This document shows, in pieces, positions 31,814 through 39,263 of a stretch of DNA of 43,309 bases. The stretch's first letter is position 1. Every line of letters begins with the position of its first letter. This stretch comes from DASYZQ01 sp035946175 (GTDB lineage: Bacteria; Patescibacteriota; Saccharimonadia; Saccharimonadales; UBA4665). The position numbers and the translations under genes were made by a program. Where the stretch lies: assembly GCA_035946175.1 (NCBI GenBank), contig DASYZQ010000004.1, positions 1 to 43,309 of the forward strand, read 5' to 3'. Under the pieces are notes generated by a model. The model searched no databases. It saw only the letters and a list, made by a program, of their open reading frames with translations, and had not been told where the DNA came from.

Positions 31814-32560
31814 ATAACCGCGGTCTCCAGTCCCAAGATAATCATCAAGCCTATCCTGCATAACTGGATCGTAACACCAATGTCTCAAATAGTTGGGTAG
31901 ATCTTTAAAAAAGAGGGCTAACATTGATGAGTAGGTATAGGCCTGAGTGTATTCATGGTATCGATGGTACATCATACACTCAAGATGAAAACTTTTGATT
32001 GGCCATCTTTCCTCGCGATTCCATCCCTTAACCATTTTAATAAGCGGCTTGAAACAGTTGTCCATATTAGTGTTTATGTTGGTCATATAGTCGGCAAACG
32101 TGAAGGGATTCGTTGGTACCCATTTATCTCTGCTGGTGTCTGGAATGCGATAATAGCCGTTCTCGTGCTTAAAGGCAGGAACAACATCAAGCCTAAACTC
32201 CGTGAGAGCCATAGTGACACAATTCGTGTCACTTCGCATTGTCGTTTTGGGGTATTTAGCTTGAAGAATTTGCCTAAATCTATCTAGCACAAGCTGAGCA
32301 CCCTCGGAGCTGTCCCATGCCTTGTTCTTGCCATAATGCAGGATAACCATGACATCGACATCAGCTTCGCTGAGATATCGAGTTAGCGTGTGTCTGTCCC
32401 ATGAGCCAATTACCTTTGATCTTTCGTCGTGAAGTACCAGCTCCTTCTCTAGCGCCTTGGTGACATTTTGGCGGCAATTAGAAACAGTCGTCTGCTGTCT
32501 GTCGGTTAGCTCAAGGTTAGTCAGGTATTCCTTAAATGACTGTTTGACTGTCGTGGCCAT
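31811..32560 (-). CDS. CD-NTase (SMODS) of a CBASS pair, C-terminus frameshifted
   Basis: Nucleotidyltransferase that makes cyclic di- or oligonucleotide signals on phage infection in related systems. The active site has GSWDRHT (residues 52-58), Asp67 and Asp69 (EADVDVMVIL) and the third acid Asp125 (EFRLDVVPAF); an OAS1-C-like helical half follows. The frame ends at TAA 31811-31813, but the +1 frame continues to TAG at 31690 with the expected SMODS tail (ALEIEENNPVEAIRIWKILL, then GEFFPAYG). A 2-nt loss from a GC repeat near 31823 would explain it. The RBS TGAGGT and an extended -10 (TGGTATACT on the minus strand) precede it. Confidence 0.85.
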   Translation of the reverse strand: MATTVKQSFKEYLTNLELTDRQQTTVSNCRQNVTKALEKELVLHDERSKVIGSWDRHTLTRYLSEADVDVMVILHYGKNKAWDSSEGAQLVLDRFRQILQAKYPKTTMRSDTNCVTMALTEFRLDVVPAFKHENGYYRIPDTSRDKWVPTNPFTFADYMTNINTNMDNCFKPLIKMVKGWNREERWPIKSFHLECMMYHRYHEYTQAYTYSSMLALFFKDLPNYLRHWCYDPVMQDRLDDYLGTGDRGY

Positions 32561-32624
32561 CGATTACCTCACGTCTCAATAAGCTAAGTATACCATCTTA
32601 CCTCTGTTGTGACATAGAGATATC

Positions 32625-32744
32625 CCTCCCGCAACCCCTACATGGTAAGGCCATTACCGACCGCATCAATGTCGTTCGTCCTGGCGGGCGCTCCACATTG
32701 ACACGTTCGGTCTGAGGCCTTGTTTTTTGGCTGTAAGCGGGAGG
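32625..32744 (+). other. Large nested imperfect hairpin (candidate structured RNA)
   Basis: Four nested helices: CCTCCCGC (32625-32632)/GCGGGAGG (32737-32744); AAGGCC (32647-32652)/GGCCTT (32716-32721); ACCGA (32656-32660)/TCGGT (32707-32711) with CG/CG inside; TCAATGT (32666-32672)/ACATTGA (32695-32701). A 22-nt apical loop remains. GTTTTTT (32722-32728) follows the inner helices on the plus strand, so a terminator function is possible. No promoter is clear. Confidence 0.55.
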
Positions 32745-32789
32745 AATCCTTGGCTTGCAAGCTTATTACTTTAAAAGGAGGCGAGGATT

Positions 32790-33110
32790 ATGCCCTACGC
32801 TCAGCAAGATATAGAAGAAATAGCATCAAGGAACGATTTGTTTCGAGCAATGTGTATGAGGCCTATGGTCACTAAGGGCATACAAGAGCTTGAGGATGTC
32901 TTTGGACTTGTTCAGGCGGTGAGACGCTTTACGGATTTTACAGAAGATTGTGATCCCTATGGTGAGCATGATTTCGGTAGTCTTGAGTGGTACGGTACGA
33001 GGGTCTACTGGAAGATCAGCTATTACGACCAGAAGCTAGAGTATGGTAGTGACCCGTTGAGCGATGGGTGCCGGCGGGTGATTACGATTATGACGGCTGA
33101 GGAATATTAG
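32790..33110 (+). CDS. DUF3768 family protein
   Basis: 106 residues. The DUF3768 hallmarks are visible: IASRNDLFRAM, then FTEDCDPYGEHDFGSLEWYG, VYWKISYYD and the C-terminal RVITIMTAEEY. Function unknown; common on plasmids and in mobile DNA. AAAGGAGG lies about 10 nt before the ATG, giving strong translation. Confidence 0.85.
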   Translation: MPYAQQDIEEIASRNDLFRAMCMRPMVTKGIQELEDVFGLVQAVRRFTDFTEDCDPYGEHDFGSLEWYGTRVYWKISYYDQKLEYGSDPLSDGCRRVITIMTAEEY

Positions 33111-33137
33111 CTGTCACGTCCTGAGTATGACGTAAAA

Positions 33138-33917
33138 CTACTCGAACAGGCCGATATTTACTTGGGGAGCAAATACACTAGCCCAGACGCTTACTCGACC
33201 GCTTGCAACGGCCTCTATTGTCGTCGCTAATATCATCAGGTCATCTTCATCCATACCTAGGTTATCCAGCTTTTGAGCTGTTTTATATAGAAAAGCATTC
33301 TTCGATCTAGCGTCCTTTAGTACAAAAACAATGCGTGGATACTCGCCGTCCCACCCTTCGTCTTCACTATGAGTAATAATCTCATCTAGTCTTTTGTTGA
33401 TTATGTATGGCAGGCTGTCATGAGCTAGGACAACCATGACCTCATCGCCGTCTGGTGTACGTACATACAGGTCAGGACGGTTCTTCGGGAATTGCTTGAA
33501 GCGGTTAATCTCAGCCCTTGTGAATAGATCAGATCCTTCGGGGACATTCCGTCTGATGGCAGGGTAGCAGGCTAGTGCGTCTAGCGAATGTTCAACGAAC
33601 TCAGCACTAGCCGTATCGTTCTTATACAAGGCATGGACGGCGGATTCTCGGACACCTAAAAGGCCTCGGACAGTCGTGACGCCCGGTTTGCTCAAGTAAT
33701 AGTAAGCAGCTCTCCGGTCTATACGATAGTGCTTCTCGTATACTTTCACGACTAGATCAGAAGCCACTAGACGTTCTAATGCTTCATATGTACTGTCGGC
33801 ACGAATACCTAGTACTTGGGCTAATAATTTTGCTGATACAAATCGGAACTTGAATAGTAGCTTAAGGATGCGTTGTTGTTGCTGTGTTAGTTTGGCTGTC
33901 TTTTCGGTTGAATTCAT
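33138..33917 (-). CDS. Replication-relaxation family protein
   Basis: The N-terminal winged helix (LTQQQQRILKLLFKFRFVSA, then KLLAQVLG and ALERLVASDLVVK) and the following AYYYLSKPGVTTVRGLLG match Replic_Relax proteins. The middle (NRPDLYVRTPDGDEVMVVLA) forms a nuclease-like strand pair with unclear residues. Length 259. The family is tied to plasmids and integrative elements, thought to relax DNA for replication or transfer. It fits with the recombinase and coupling ATPase of this region. Confidence 0.8.
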   Translation of the reverse strand: MNSTEKTAKLTQQQQRILKLLFKFRFVSAKLLAQVLGIRADSTYEALERLVASDLVVKVYEKHYRIDRRAAYYYLSKPGVTTVRGLLGVRESAVHALYKNDTASAEFVEHSLDALACYPAIRRNVPEGSDLFTRAEINRFKQFPKNRPDLYVRTPDGDEVMVVLAHDSLPYIINKRLDEIITHSEDEGWDGEYPRIVFVLKDARSKNAFLYKTAQKLDNLGMDEDDLMILATTIEAVASGRVSVWASVFAPQVNIGLFE

Positions 33918-33929
33918 AAAGTCACGCTC

Positions 33930-33945
33930 TTATACGTAAGTATAA
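33930..33945. promoter_or_regulatory. Palindrome upstream of the replication-relaxation gene
   Basis: TTATAC (33930-33935) and GTATAA (33940-33945), perfect arms separated by GTAA, 13 bp before the minus-strand ATG. They overlap possible -10 boxes; likely an operator. Confidence 0.45.
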
Positions 33946-34046
33946 AAAGAGGGAGAGTGCTTAGCAAATATATAACCTGTTAGTAGCATCGCTCTAACCC
34001 CTAATGCACTCGGGGTATTTGTCCACAGGAATATGTATAATTAGCA

Positions 34047-34075
34047 TTGCCAATTACTTTAAATAGCATTACTAT
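34047..34075 (+). promoter_or_regulatory. Promoter of the recombinase operon
   Basis: TTGCCA (34047-34052) and TACTAT (34070-34075), 17 bp apart, in an AT-rich stretch. About 60 nt upstream of the first small gene at 34135, which has a GGAGGG RBS. Confidence 0.55.
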
Positions 34076-34134
34076 TTATATAGAGGTCGTACGTTAATAA
34101 TTCGGCTAGCAAGCGTTAGAATGGAGGGTAGAAT

Positions 34135-34272
34135 ATGATATTAAGCGACGCTTTAACACAAGCATGTGTGTGCCAGTATTATGAGCAGGCGGGCACCATA
34201 GACGAAACAACGGATGAAGATCTGCTGTCGATTGTACGCCATACACGAAAGCGCAAGGCCAGCGGTAAATAG
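34135..34272 (+). CDS. Small hypothetical protein (45 residues)
   Basis: Reads MILSDALTQACVCQYYEQAG then acidic TIDETTDEDL and a basic tail (RHTRKRKASGK). GGAGGG is 8 nt upstream of the ATG. Codon use and spacing fit a real gene in the recombinase operon. No family known; a small DNA-binding or excision-factor role would be speculation. Confidence 0.6.
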   Translation: MILSDALTQACVCQYYEQAGTIDETTDEDLLSIVRHTRKRKASGK

Positions 34273-34306
34273 CATTGCTGCTAGGTCTGTACTACAATAG
34301 ACCTTA

Positions 34307-34510
34307 ATGGCCATAAAGATTGTCAGTATGCAAGTAAAAATTTCGGAAGCCGTGCGTGAACGCGCCAAGGAGCTTGCCAAAGAACGAGGTATGAATCTAA
34401 ACGACCTCGTTCTAGAGCTCTTCGCGAAAATTGGCGACAAGGAACTTAAGAAACTGGTGGAGATAGAACAGAAAGAAAAACCGCGCCGGGGAAGACCCTG
34501 GGATAAATAG
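34307..34510 (+). CDS. Small RHH-like protein
   Basis: 67 residues. A beta strand (SMQVKISE) and two helices (VRERAKELAKERGMNLNDLV and LELFAKIGDKELKKLVEIEQ) give a ribbon-helix-helix plan; the tail is basic (KEKPRRGRPWDK). Paralogue of the protein at 28589. It may regulate the recombinase operon. A strong terminator follows it. Confidence 0.7.
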   Translation: MAIKIVSMQVKISEAVRERAKELAKERGMNLNDLVLELFAKIGDKELKKLVEIEQKEKPRRGRPWDK

Positions 34511-34532
34511 CAACCCGCTAGCCGAATTATAG

Positions 34533-34557
34533 ACGTACCGATCTCCGGTACGTTTTT
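34533..34557 (+). terminator. Intrinsic terminator within the recombinase operon
   Basis: ACGTACCG (34533-34540)/CGGTACGT (34546-34553), perfect 8-bp stem, ATCTC loop, followed by TTTT. It separates the RHH-like gene from the recombinase pair, for which no separate promoter is evident. Confidence 0.85.
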
Positions 34558-34582
34558 GTTGTATGTACATAAAGAGGGAAAT

Positions 34583-34813
34583 ATGGGGCATATAGAAGCA
34601 CTCGCTAAACTTTCACAAAAACTGGCCGGCGTTCTCACAATCAAGGACTCTGCAATCGAAGAGTTACGCGAGATTCTAGAAGCCGAGCAGGACAAGCCAG
34701 TCACACAGGCAGAAGCCAAAGCTATCGGCGAAAGCCTTATAACAACTTTCAAAGTACTTGCGGGGAACCGCGAAATATTAGGTGTTGAAAAGATCAGAGG
34801 AGGGAAACAGTGA
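34583..34813 (+). CDS. Hypothetical protein preceding the recombinase
   Basis: 76 residues, helical, acidic (GHIEALAKLSQKLAGVLTIK, then EELREILEAEQDKPV). ATG 34583 is preceded by GAGGGAAAT, favouring it over 34556. The stop overlaps the GTG of the recombinase, so the two are translationally coupled; it could be a cofactor of the recombinase. No family recognised. Confidence 0.65.
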   Translation: MGHIEALAKLSQKLAGVLTIKDSAIEELREILEAEQDKPVTQAEAKAIGESLITTFKVLAGNREILGVEKIRGGKQ

Positions 34814-36438
34814 GTAATAAGTATAACCGTTCAGTGATACTCGCCAGGGTATCGAGCAAAGCCCAGGAGGACGAAGGCTACTCGCTCGACTCACAAGTAA
34901 AGCTTTTAAACGGCTACTGTGAAAATAAAGGGCTAAGTGTAGAACGCGTCTTCAAAATAGCAGAAACAGCATCAAAAGATCAGAGTCGCAAAACATTCAA
35001 GGAACTACTTACATACATATCCAAGAATCGGATATATCACTTGGCGGTAGAGAAAACCGACCGACTTACGCGCAACCTCAAAGATGCAGTAGCGATTGAC
35101 GATTGGCTATATAAAGATAATAAGCGTATGCTGCACGCCGTTAAAGAAAATCTGCTTTTACATAAAGAGGCTCGCTCCGACGTAAAGTTTATGTGGAACA
35201 TTCACTTGGCAGTAGCCAAAAAGTACACTGACAACCTCAGGGAAGAAGCAATGAAAGGTTGGGCAGAGAAATTAGCTCAGGGATGGCTACCGGCGGTGCC
35301 GCCAATTGGCTATAAAACCATTACGGAGAACGGTAAGCGAATCCACGTGCCCGATCCGGCAACGATGAAGACGGTTCAGAGAGTATTCGAGGACTACCTG
35401 AAGCCAAACCAGTCAGTACGCACCGCAACGCTGGCGGCTTACGAAATGGGGCTACGCACCAGAAACGGACACCAGATCACATTGAGTATGATGCATAAGA
35501 TACTCCTGAATCCGTTTTATATCGGTATTAATCACTTCAACGGCGCAGATTACCCGGGTGTACAAACTCCGATAATTCAGAAGAAAGTCTTTGATGCTGT
35601 GCAGGAAAAAATTCATAGCGGCCGACCTCAGAAACTCCAACGACATAACGTCTCATTGAGCGGTGTCACGTTCTGCGCAAGCTGTGGTAAACAAGTTAGC
35701 TGGCAGCTTCAGAAGGGCCATTATTACGGAGCATGTCAGCGAAGAGTGTCGGACTGCAAAGGTCGCAAGTATGTTCGTGAAGAAACAGTACAGAGTGCTG
35801 TGGTAAACCAGCTAAACCGCTTGTTTTGCCCATCCCAACTAGTCATGCAATGGGTACTCGAAACCATGCGGGAGAGCGTGAATAAGGACGTAGATAACAA
35901 AGAGGAGGTGCGAGCGAATTCACAAGCCCGCATCAACCGCCTGAAGGCCATGGACGACACACTATATGACGATCGCCTCGCAGGCGAAATATCCAAGGAA
36001 AAATACGCCCAGAAACATGCGCAGATCCAACAAGAGATTGAAGTAATGGAGCGGGCACTTGAGACGTTTGAAGACGATGTAGCGGAGCGCAAACAGCGCG
36101 GTATATACCTTACAGAGCTATCGCAACGTGCAGGCATCTACTACGCCGACAAGAGCGACGATGAAAAGCGCCAGGTAATCCTGGAGTTATTCGACAAGAT
36201 AGTAATAGATAACGGAGAGGTAACGGTCAAGATGAAGCGTTTTTTAGCACGAATCGCTAAAGCCAGCGACAAATCGAGAGAAGTCTTGAGCACCTTAAAA
36301 GTCAGTGATAGAACCATAGAAAACACCCCCGATAACGGGGGTGACGAGATCGTGCTAAACGCACTGCGTTCTATATGGCAGGGGTGGCCGGACTTGAACC
36401 GACAGCACGACTTTTGGAGAGTCGCCGCTTACCATTAA
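34810..36438 (+). CDS. Large serine recombinase (integrase)
   Basis: 542 residues. The catalytic domain starts ILARVSSKAQEDEGYSLDSQ with Ser15 as nucleophile, and TDRLTRNLKD follows. The recombinase domain (PPIGYKTI, then LLNPFYIGIN) comes next, then a zinc ribbon FCASCGK...YGACQRRVSDC, a coiled-coil segment near residues 370-430, and a C-terminal helix. Catalyses site-specific integration and excision. Start codon is GTG. Its last ~20 codons are antisense to tRNA-Trp, so the attachment site is probably at this gene-tRNA junction. Confidence 0.92.
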   Translation: MSNKYNRSVILARVSSKAQEDEGYSLDSQVKLLNGYCENKGLSVERVFKIAETASKDQSRKTFKELLTYISKNRIYHLAVEKTDRLTRNLKDAVAIDDWLYKDNKRMLHAVKENLLLHKEARSDVKFMWNIHLAVAKKYTDNLREEAMKGWAEKLAQGWLPAVPPIGYKTITENGKRIHVPDPATMKTVQRVFEDYLKPNQSVRTATLAAYEMGLRTRNGHQITLSMMHKILLNPFYIGINHFNGADYPGVQTPIIQKKVFDAVQEKIHSGRPQKLQRHNVSLSGVTFCASCGKQVSWQLQKGHYYGACQRRVSDCKGRKYVREETVQSAVVNQLNRLFCPSQLVMQWVLETMRESVNKDVDNKEEVRANSQARINRLKAMDDTLYDDRLAGEISKEKYAQKHAQIQQEIEVMERALETFEDDVAERKQRGIYLTELSQRAGIYYADKSDDEKRQVILELFDKIVIDNGEVTVKMKRFLARIAKASDKSREVLSTLKVSDRTIENTPDNGGDEIVLNALRSIWQGWPDLNRQHDFWRVAAYH

Positions 36439-36449
36439 CGAACACCCCT
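36376..36449 (-). tRNA. tRNA-Trp (CCA anticodon), 3' CCA encoded
   Basis: On the minus strand the acceptor AGGGGTG (5' end at 36449) pairs with CACCCCT; the anticodon stem CGACT/AGTCG holds the loop CTCCAAA (anticodon CCA); the T arm is GTCGG-TTCAAGT-CCGGC. G is the discriminator and CCA (36378-36376) is encoded. A TATACT box lies 15 nt upstream (36465-36470). The 3' part overlaps the end of the serine recombinase on the other strand. Confidence 0.95.
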
Positions 36450-36539
36450 ACAATTCCCAAGTCCAGTATAAACTATCCTGTCCATAAGTAACATGAATAA
36501 CCCTACGTACAAATGCACCGTTAAACACAAAAGGTCAAT

Positions 36540-36591
36540 GAGCCGTAATGGCTCAATAGCTTGGAATCACCCTAATCAGGGAGCAAGCTAT
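36540..36591 (+). repeat. Tandem hairpins next to tRNA-Trp
   Basis: TGAGCC/GGCTCA (about 36539-36555), then ATAGCTTG (36556-36563)/CAAGCTAT (36584-36591), a perfect 8-bp stem enclosing CCCT/AGGG. The second stem ends on the ATG of a 38-codon ORF and encloses its only RBS-like sequence. The remaining bases between 36450 and 36731 show no other gene. Confidence 0.5.
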
Positions 36592-36706
36592 GGCCATGAG
36601 TTACTCAAAGTTTTTCCTTGGGTTAGCTGCCACCACCAGAGACAACAGAGGCGCGATTTACGTTAGGAAGTTTCGTGATTCAGGTTACCTTCTCTTTTCG
36701 TTTTGA
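36590..36706 (+). CDS. Possible 38-residue ORF
   Basis: Reads MAMSYSKFFLGLAATTRDNR then GAIYVRKFRDSG and a hydrophobic end. AGGGAG lies 7 nt upstream inside a hairpin. The composition is protein-like, but nothing else supports it; could be a gene remnant beside the attachment site. Confidence 0.25.
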   Translation: MAMSYSKFFLGLAATTRDNRGAIYVRKFRDSGYLLFSF

Positions 36707-36731
36707 CCGTAATCTGATATACATAGGTAAT

Positions 36732-37403
36732 ATGTCAAAGATAGTGCCCACTAAACCGCTGTTTATACTTCTTTACGGGTTTCCCGGATCAGGAAAAACG
36801 TTTTTTGCCCGACAGCTTGCCGAAATTCTCCAGGCAGCACATATTCACAGTGACCGCATTCGCTCAGAACTGTTTGAGCAACCCCGTTTCGATAAAGAGG
36901 AGAATACTGTCATTTCACAGCTCATGGACTATATGGCCGAAGAGTTCCTGCGTGCCGGGCTTAGCGTGGTCTATGATGTAAACGCCATGCGTCTCGCCCA
37001 ACGCCGCGCGCTCAGGGACATGGCCCGTAAGAGCCACGCCATACCTGTTCTCGTATGGCTCCAGATAGATGTAGATAGCGCCTATAACCGGGCGACAAAA
37101 CGCGATCGACGCCGTGTCGACGATAAATACAGTCCAACGCTCGACCAGGCCACCTATCAACGAATAGTCAGCGGCATGCAGAATCCGCAGCCAGCCGAAG
37201 ACTACGTGGTTATCAGTGGCAAACACACCTTTAACACACAGTTTAGCGCGCTATTGAAGCGACTCCGCGAGTTAGGCCTGGTCACACTCTCCACAGCCAA
37301 AGGAGGTTCCGCCAACGTTGTCCGACCAGGTCTCGTGAATCTTGTACCAAAACCTGCCAGCGGCAGAGTCGACATGACACGGCGAAATATTGTGATCCGC
37401 TAG
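36732..37403 (+). CDS. P-loop kinase (AAA_33/zeta-like)
   Basis: 223 residues from ATG 36732, which stands 7 nt after TATACA (leaderless); the frame is open from 36675. Walker A GFPGSGKTFFARQLAE near the start, IHSDRIRSELF as substrate-binding loop, VVYDVNAMRLAQRRALRDMA (Walker B-like Asp) and KRDRRRVDD (lid arginines). Resembles small-molecule or polynucleotide kinases of the AAA_33 group. The basic C-terminal ~35 residues are extra. First of three same-strand genes. Confidence 0.82.
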   Translation: MSKIVPTKPLFILLYGFPGSGKTFFARQLAEILQAAHIHSDRIRSELFEQPRFDKEENTVISQLMDYMAEEFLRAGLSVVYDVNAMRLAQRRALRDMARKSHAIPVLVWLQIDVDSAYNRATKRDRRRVDDKYSPTLDQATYQRIVSGMQNPQPAEDYVVISGKHTFNTQFSALLKRLRELGLVTLSTAKGGSANVVRPGLVNLVPKPASGRVDMTRRNIVIR

Positions 37404-37419
37404 TCTAAAATAGTCACCG

Positions 37420-38142
37420 ATGGCAACAAAGCAAATCTTCTTGCCGGATATAGGGCAAGTATACCTATACAAAAAACGCGGCAATCGGAGCCTACGCATC
37501 AGCTTGAGCCACGACGGCCGTGTTCGAGTATCCATGCCCTACTGGGCACCATATTATGTCGGTGAGGATTTCGCTCGTTCACAAAGACAGTGGATACAGG
37601 ACCACCGCCGACCCGACCCTAACCCTTTACGGCAAGGGCAACGTATTGGCAAAGCCCATCATCTCTATTTTGTATCACAAGACGCTCAATCAAAGTCCAC
37701 AGCACGGATTGGCGATACTGAGATCAAAGTCCATGTCCCCCCAGGAATGACGCTAGAGGAAGCAAGTGTACAGCAGGCTGCCCAACGGGCCGGCGTCCGA
37801 GCCCTTCGCCAAGAAGCCGAAGCCTTACTGCCACAACGACTGGCGACACTCTCCAAGCAGACCGGGCTGACGTACAAAAGTGTTATGGTACGACAACTTA
37901 AAAGTCGCTGGGGAAGTTGTAATAGCCAAAAGGAAATCACGCTCAGCTTGTTTCTGATGCAACTACCGTGGCGGCTTATTGATTATGTACTGATACATGA
38001 GCTCACCCACACTAAAGTAATGCGGCATGGCAAGCCATTTTGGCAGGAAATAGAGCAATATCTACCTAATGCCAAGATACTAAAAAAAGAGATTGCCAGT
38101 TATCATCCAATACTTACCCCCGAGGCGATGACTGTGGCATAA
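37420..38142 (+). CDS. YgjP-like metallopeptidase (DUF45)
   Basis: 240 residues. The zinc site is IHELTHTKVMRHGKPFWQ (HExxH plus downstream His), preceded by the family signature LKSRWGSCNSQKEITLS. The N-terminal half is beta-rich. Cytosolic, no signal peptide. Metal-dependent peptidase of unknown substrate in known homologues. 16 bp after the kinase gene. Confidence 0.92.
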   Translation: MATKQIFLPDIGQVYLYKKRGNRSLRISLSHDGRVRVSMPYWAPYYVGEDFARSQRQWIQDHRRPDPNPLRQGQRIGKAHHLYFVSQDAQSKSTARIGDTEIKVHVPPGMTLEEASVQQAAQRAGVRALRQEAEALLPQRLATLSKQTGLTYKSVMVRQLKSRWGSCNSQKEITLSLFLMQLPWRLIDYVLIHELTHTKVMRHGKPFWQEIEQYLPNAKILKKEIASYHPILTPEAMTVA

Positions 38143-38149
38143 TAAAGTC

Positions 38150-39256
38150 ATGGTTCAGTTGTTACGAAGAGGAAGGCGACGCTCACGTGCTGCCATCGAG
38201 CATGAGCGGCTATTGAGCCTCGTCAACAGCATGGCCGATGGGGTGATTGCCGTTGACGAGCACCTTGACGTCGTGCTATCTAATGGGGCAGCCCTGAACG
38301 TCCTTGATAGCAACAGTTCGCTCCAAGGCAAATCAATTCAGTCGATCTTTAAGCCATTCGACAAAAATAACCAGCCGGTAGGCGTCCCAAAACTTATCCG
38401 CGGAGCTAAAACCCCAAGCTCGCGAAGAGATTTACACCTGGTTTACAGCGATGGCAGTATTGTCGATCTATACCTCAGTATAGCGCCGGTGCATCTCGGC
38501 TTTGGCGAGAAAGGCGCCCGGGGATTTGTGCTTCTTATGCGAGACATCACCCGGGAAAAGTCACTCGAAGAGGAACGTGATGAGTTTATTAGCATGGTGT
38601 CACATGAGCTACGTACACCGATTGCCGTATCAGAGGGGAATATCAGTAACGCACAGTTTATTCTCGATAAAACCAAAGATTTGAGCACCATCAAGCAAGC
38701 ACTTGATGCGGCGCATGAACAAATCATTTTTCTAGCCTCTATGGTCAATGACCTCGCCACGCTATCACGAGCCGAGCGAGGGAAACTGACCGTTGACATC
38801 ACCAGCATCGATATACCGGCATTGCTCAAGGCGGTCACAGGCAACTATACACCTGAGGCGAACAAGCGCCACCTGGAGCTGCACCTACGTATAGACCCAG
38901 GAGTAAAAGCGCTACAGACGAGTGAACTCTACGTACGCGAAATACTGCAGAACTTCATGACGAACGCACTTAAATATACCGAAAAGGGCAGTGTCACGCT
39001 TTCGGCTACAGCGGCCGACAACGGAGTTACCTTTGCCGTCACTGATACCGGTATTGGCATCAGCAAGAGCGATCAAGAGAAACTCTTCGATAAATTCTTT
39101 CGCTCCGATGACTACCGAGCTCGTAAGGTCAACGGTACCGGATTGGGCCTATATGTAACCGTCAAGCTTGCCCGCCTTTTGCATGCAGATATCGATGTGG
39201 CAAGCAATCTCAATGAAGGTTCGACCTTCTCAATAACCATCCCGAACTTGAAATAG
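38150..39256 (+). CDS. Soluble PAS-domain histidine kinase
   Basis: Residues ~20-140 form a PAS sensor (LLSLVNSMADGVIAVDEHLD), then HisKA with the phospho-acceptor His in ISMVSHELRTPIAVSEG, and HATPase_c with N box FMTNALKYTEKG, G1 DTGIGISKSD, F box KFFRSDDY and G2 GTGLGLYV. No membrane segment, so it senses an intracellular cue. No response regulator is adjacent; the partner must be elsewhere. Starts 8 bp after the peptidase gene and converges with the glycosyltransferase gene. Confidence 0.92.
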   Translation: MVQLLRRGRRRSRAAIEHERLLSLVNSMADGVIAVDEHLDVVLSNGAALNVLDSNSSLQGKSIQSIFKPFDKNNQPVGVPKLIRGAKTPSSRRDLHLVYSDGSIVDLYLSIAPVHLGFGEKGARGFVLLMRDITREKSLEEERDEFISMVSHELRTPIAVSEGNISNAQFILDKTKDLSTIKQALDAAHEQIIFLASMVNDLATLSRAERGKLTVDITSIDIPALLKAVTGNYTPEANKRHLELHLRIDPGVKALQTSELYVREILQNFMTNALKYTEKGSVTLSATAADNGVTFAVTDTGIGISKSDQEKLFDKFFRSDDYRARKVNGTGLGLYVTVKLARLLHADIDVASNLNEGSTFSITIPNLK

Positions 39257-39263
39257 GATTGGC

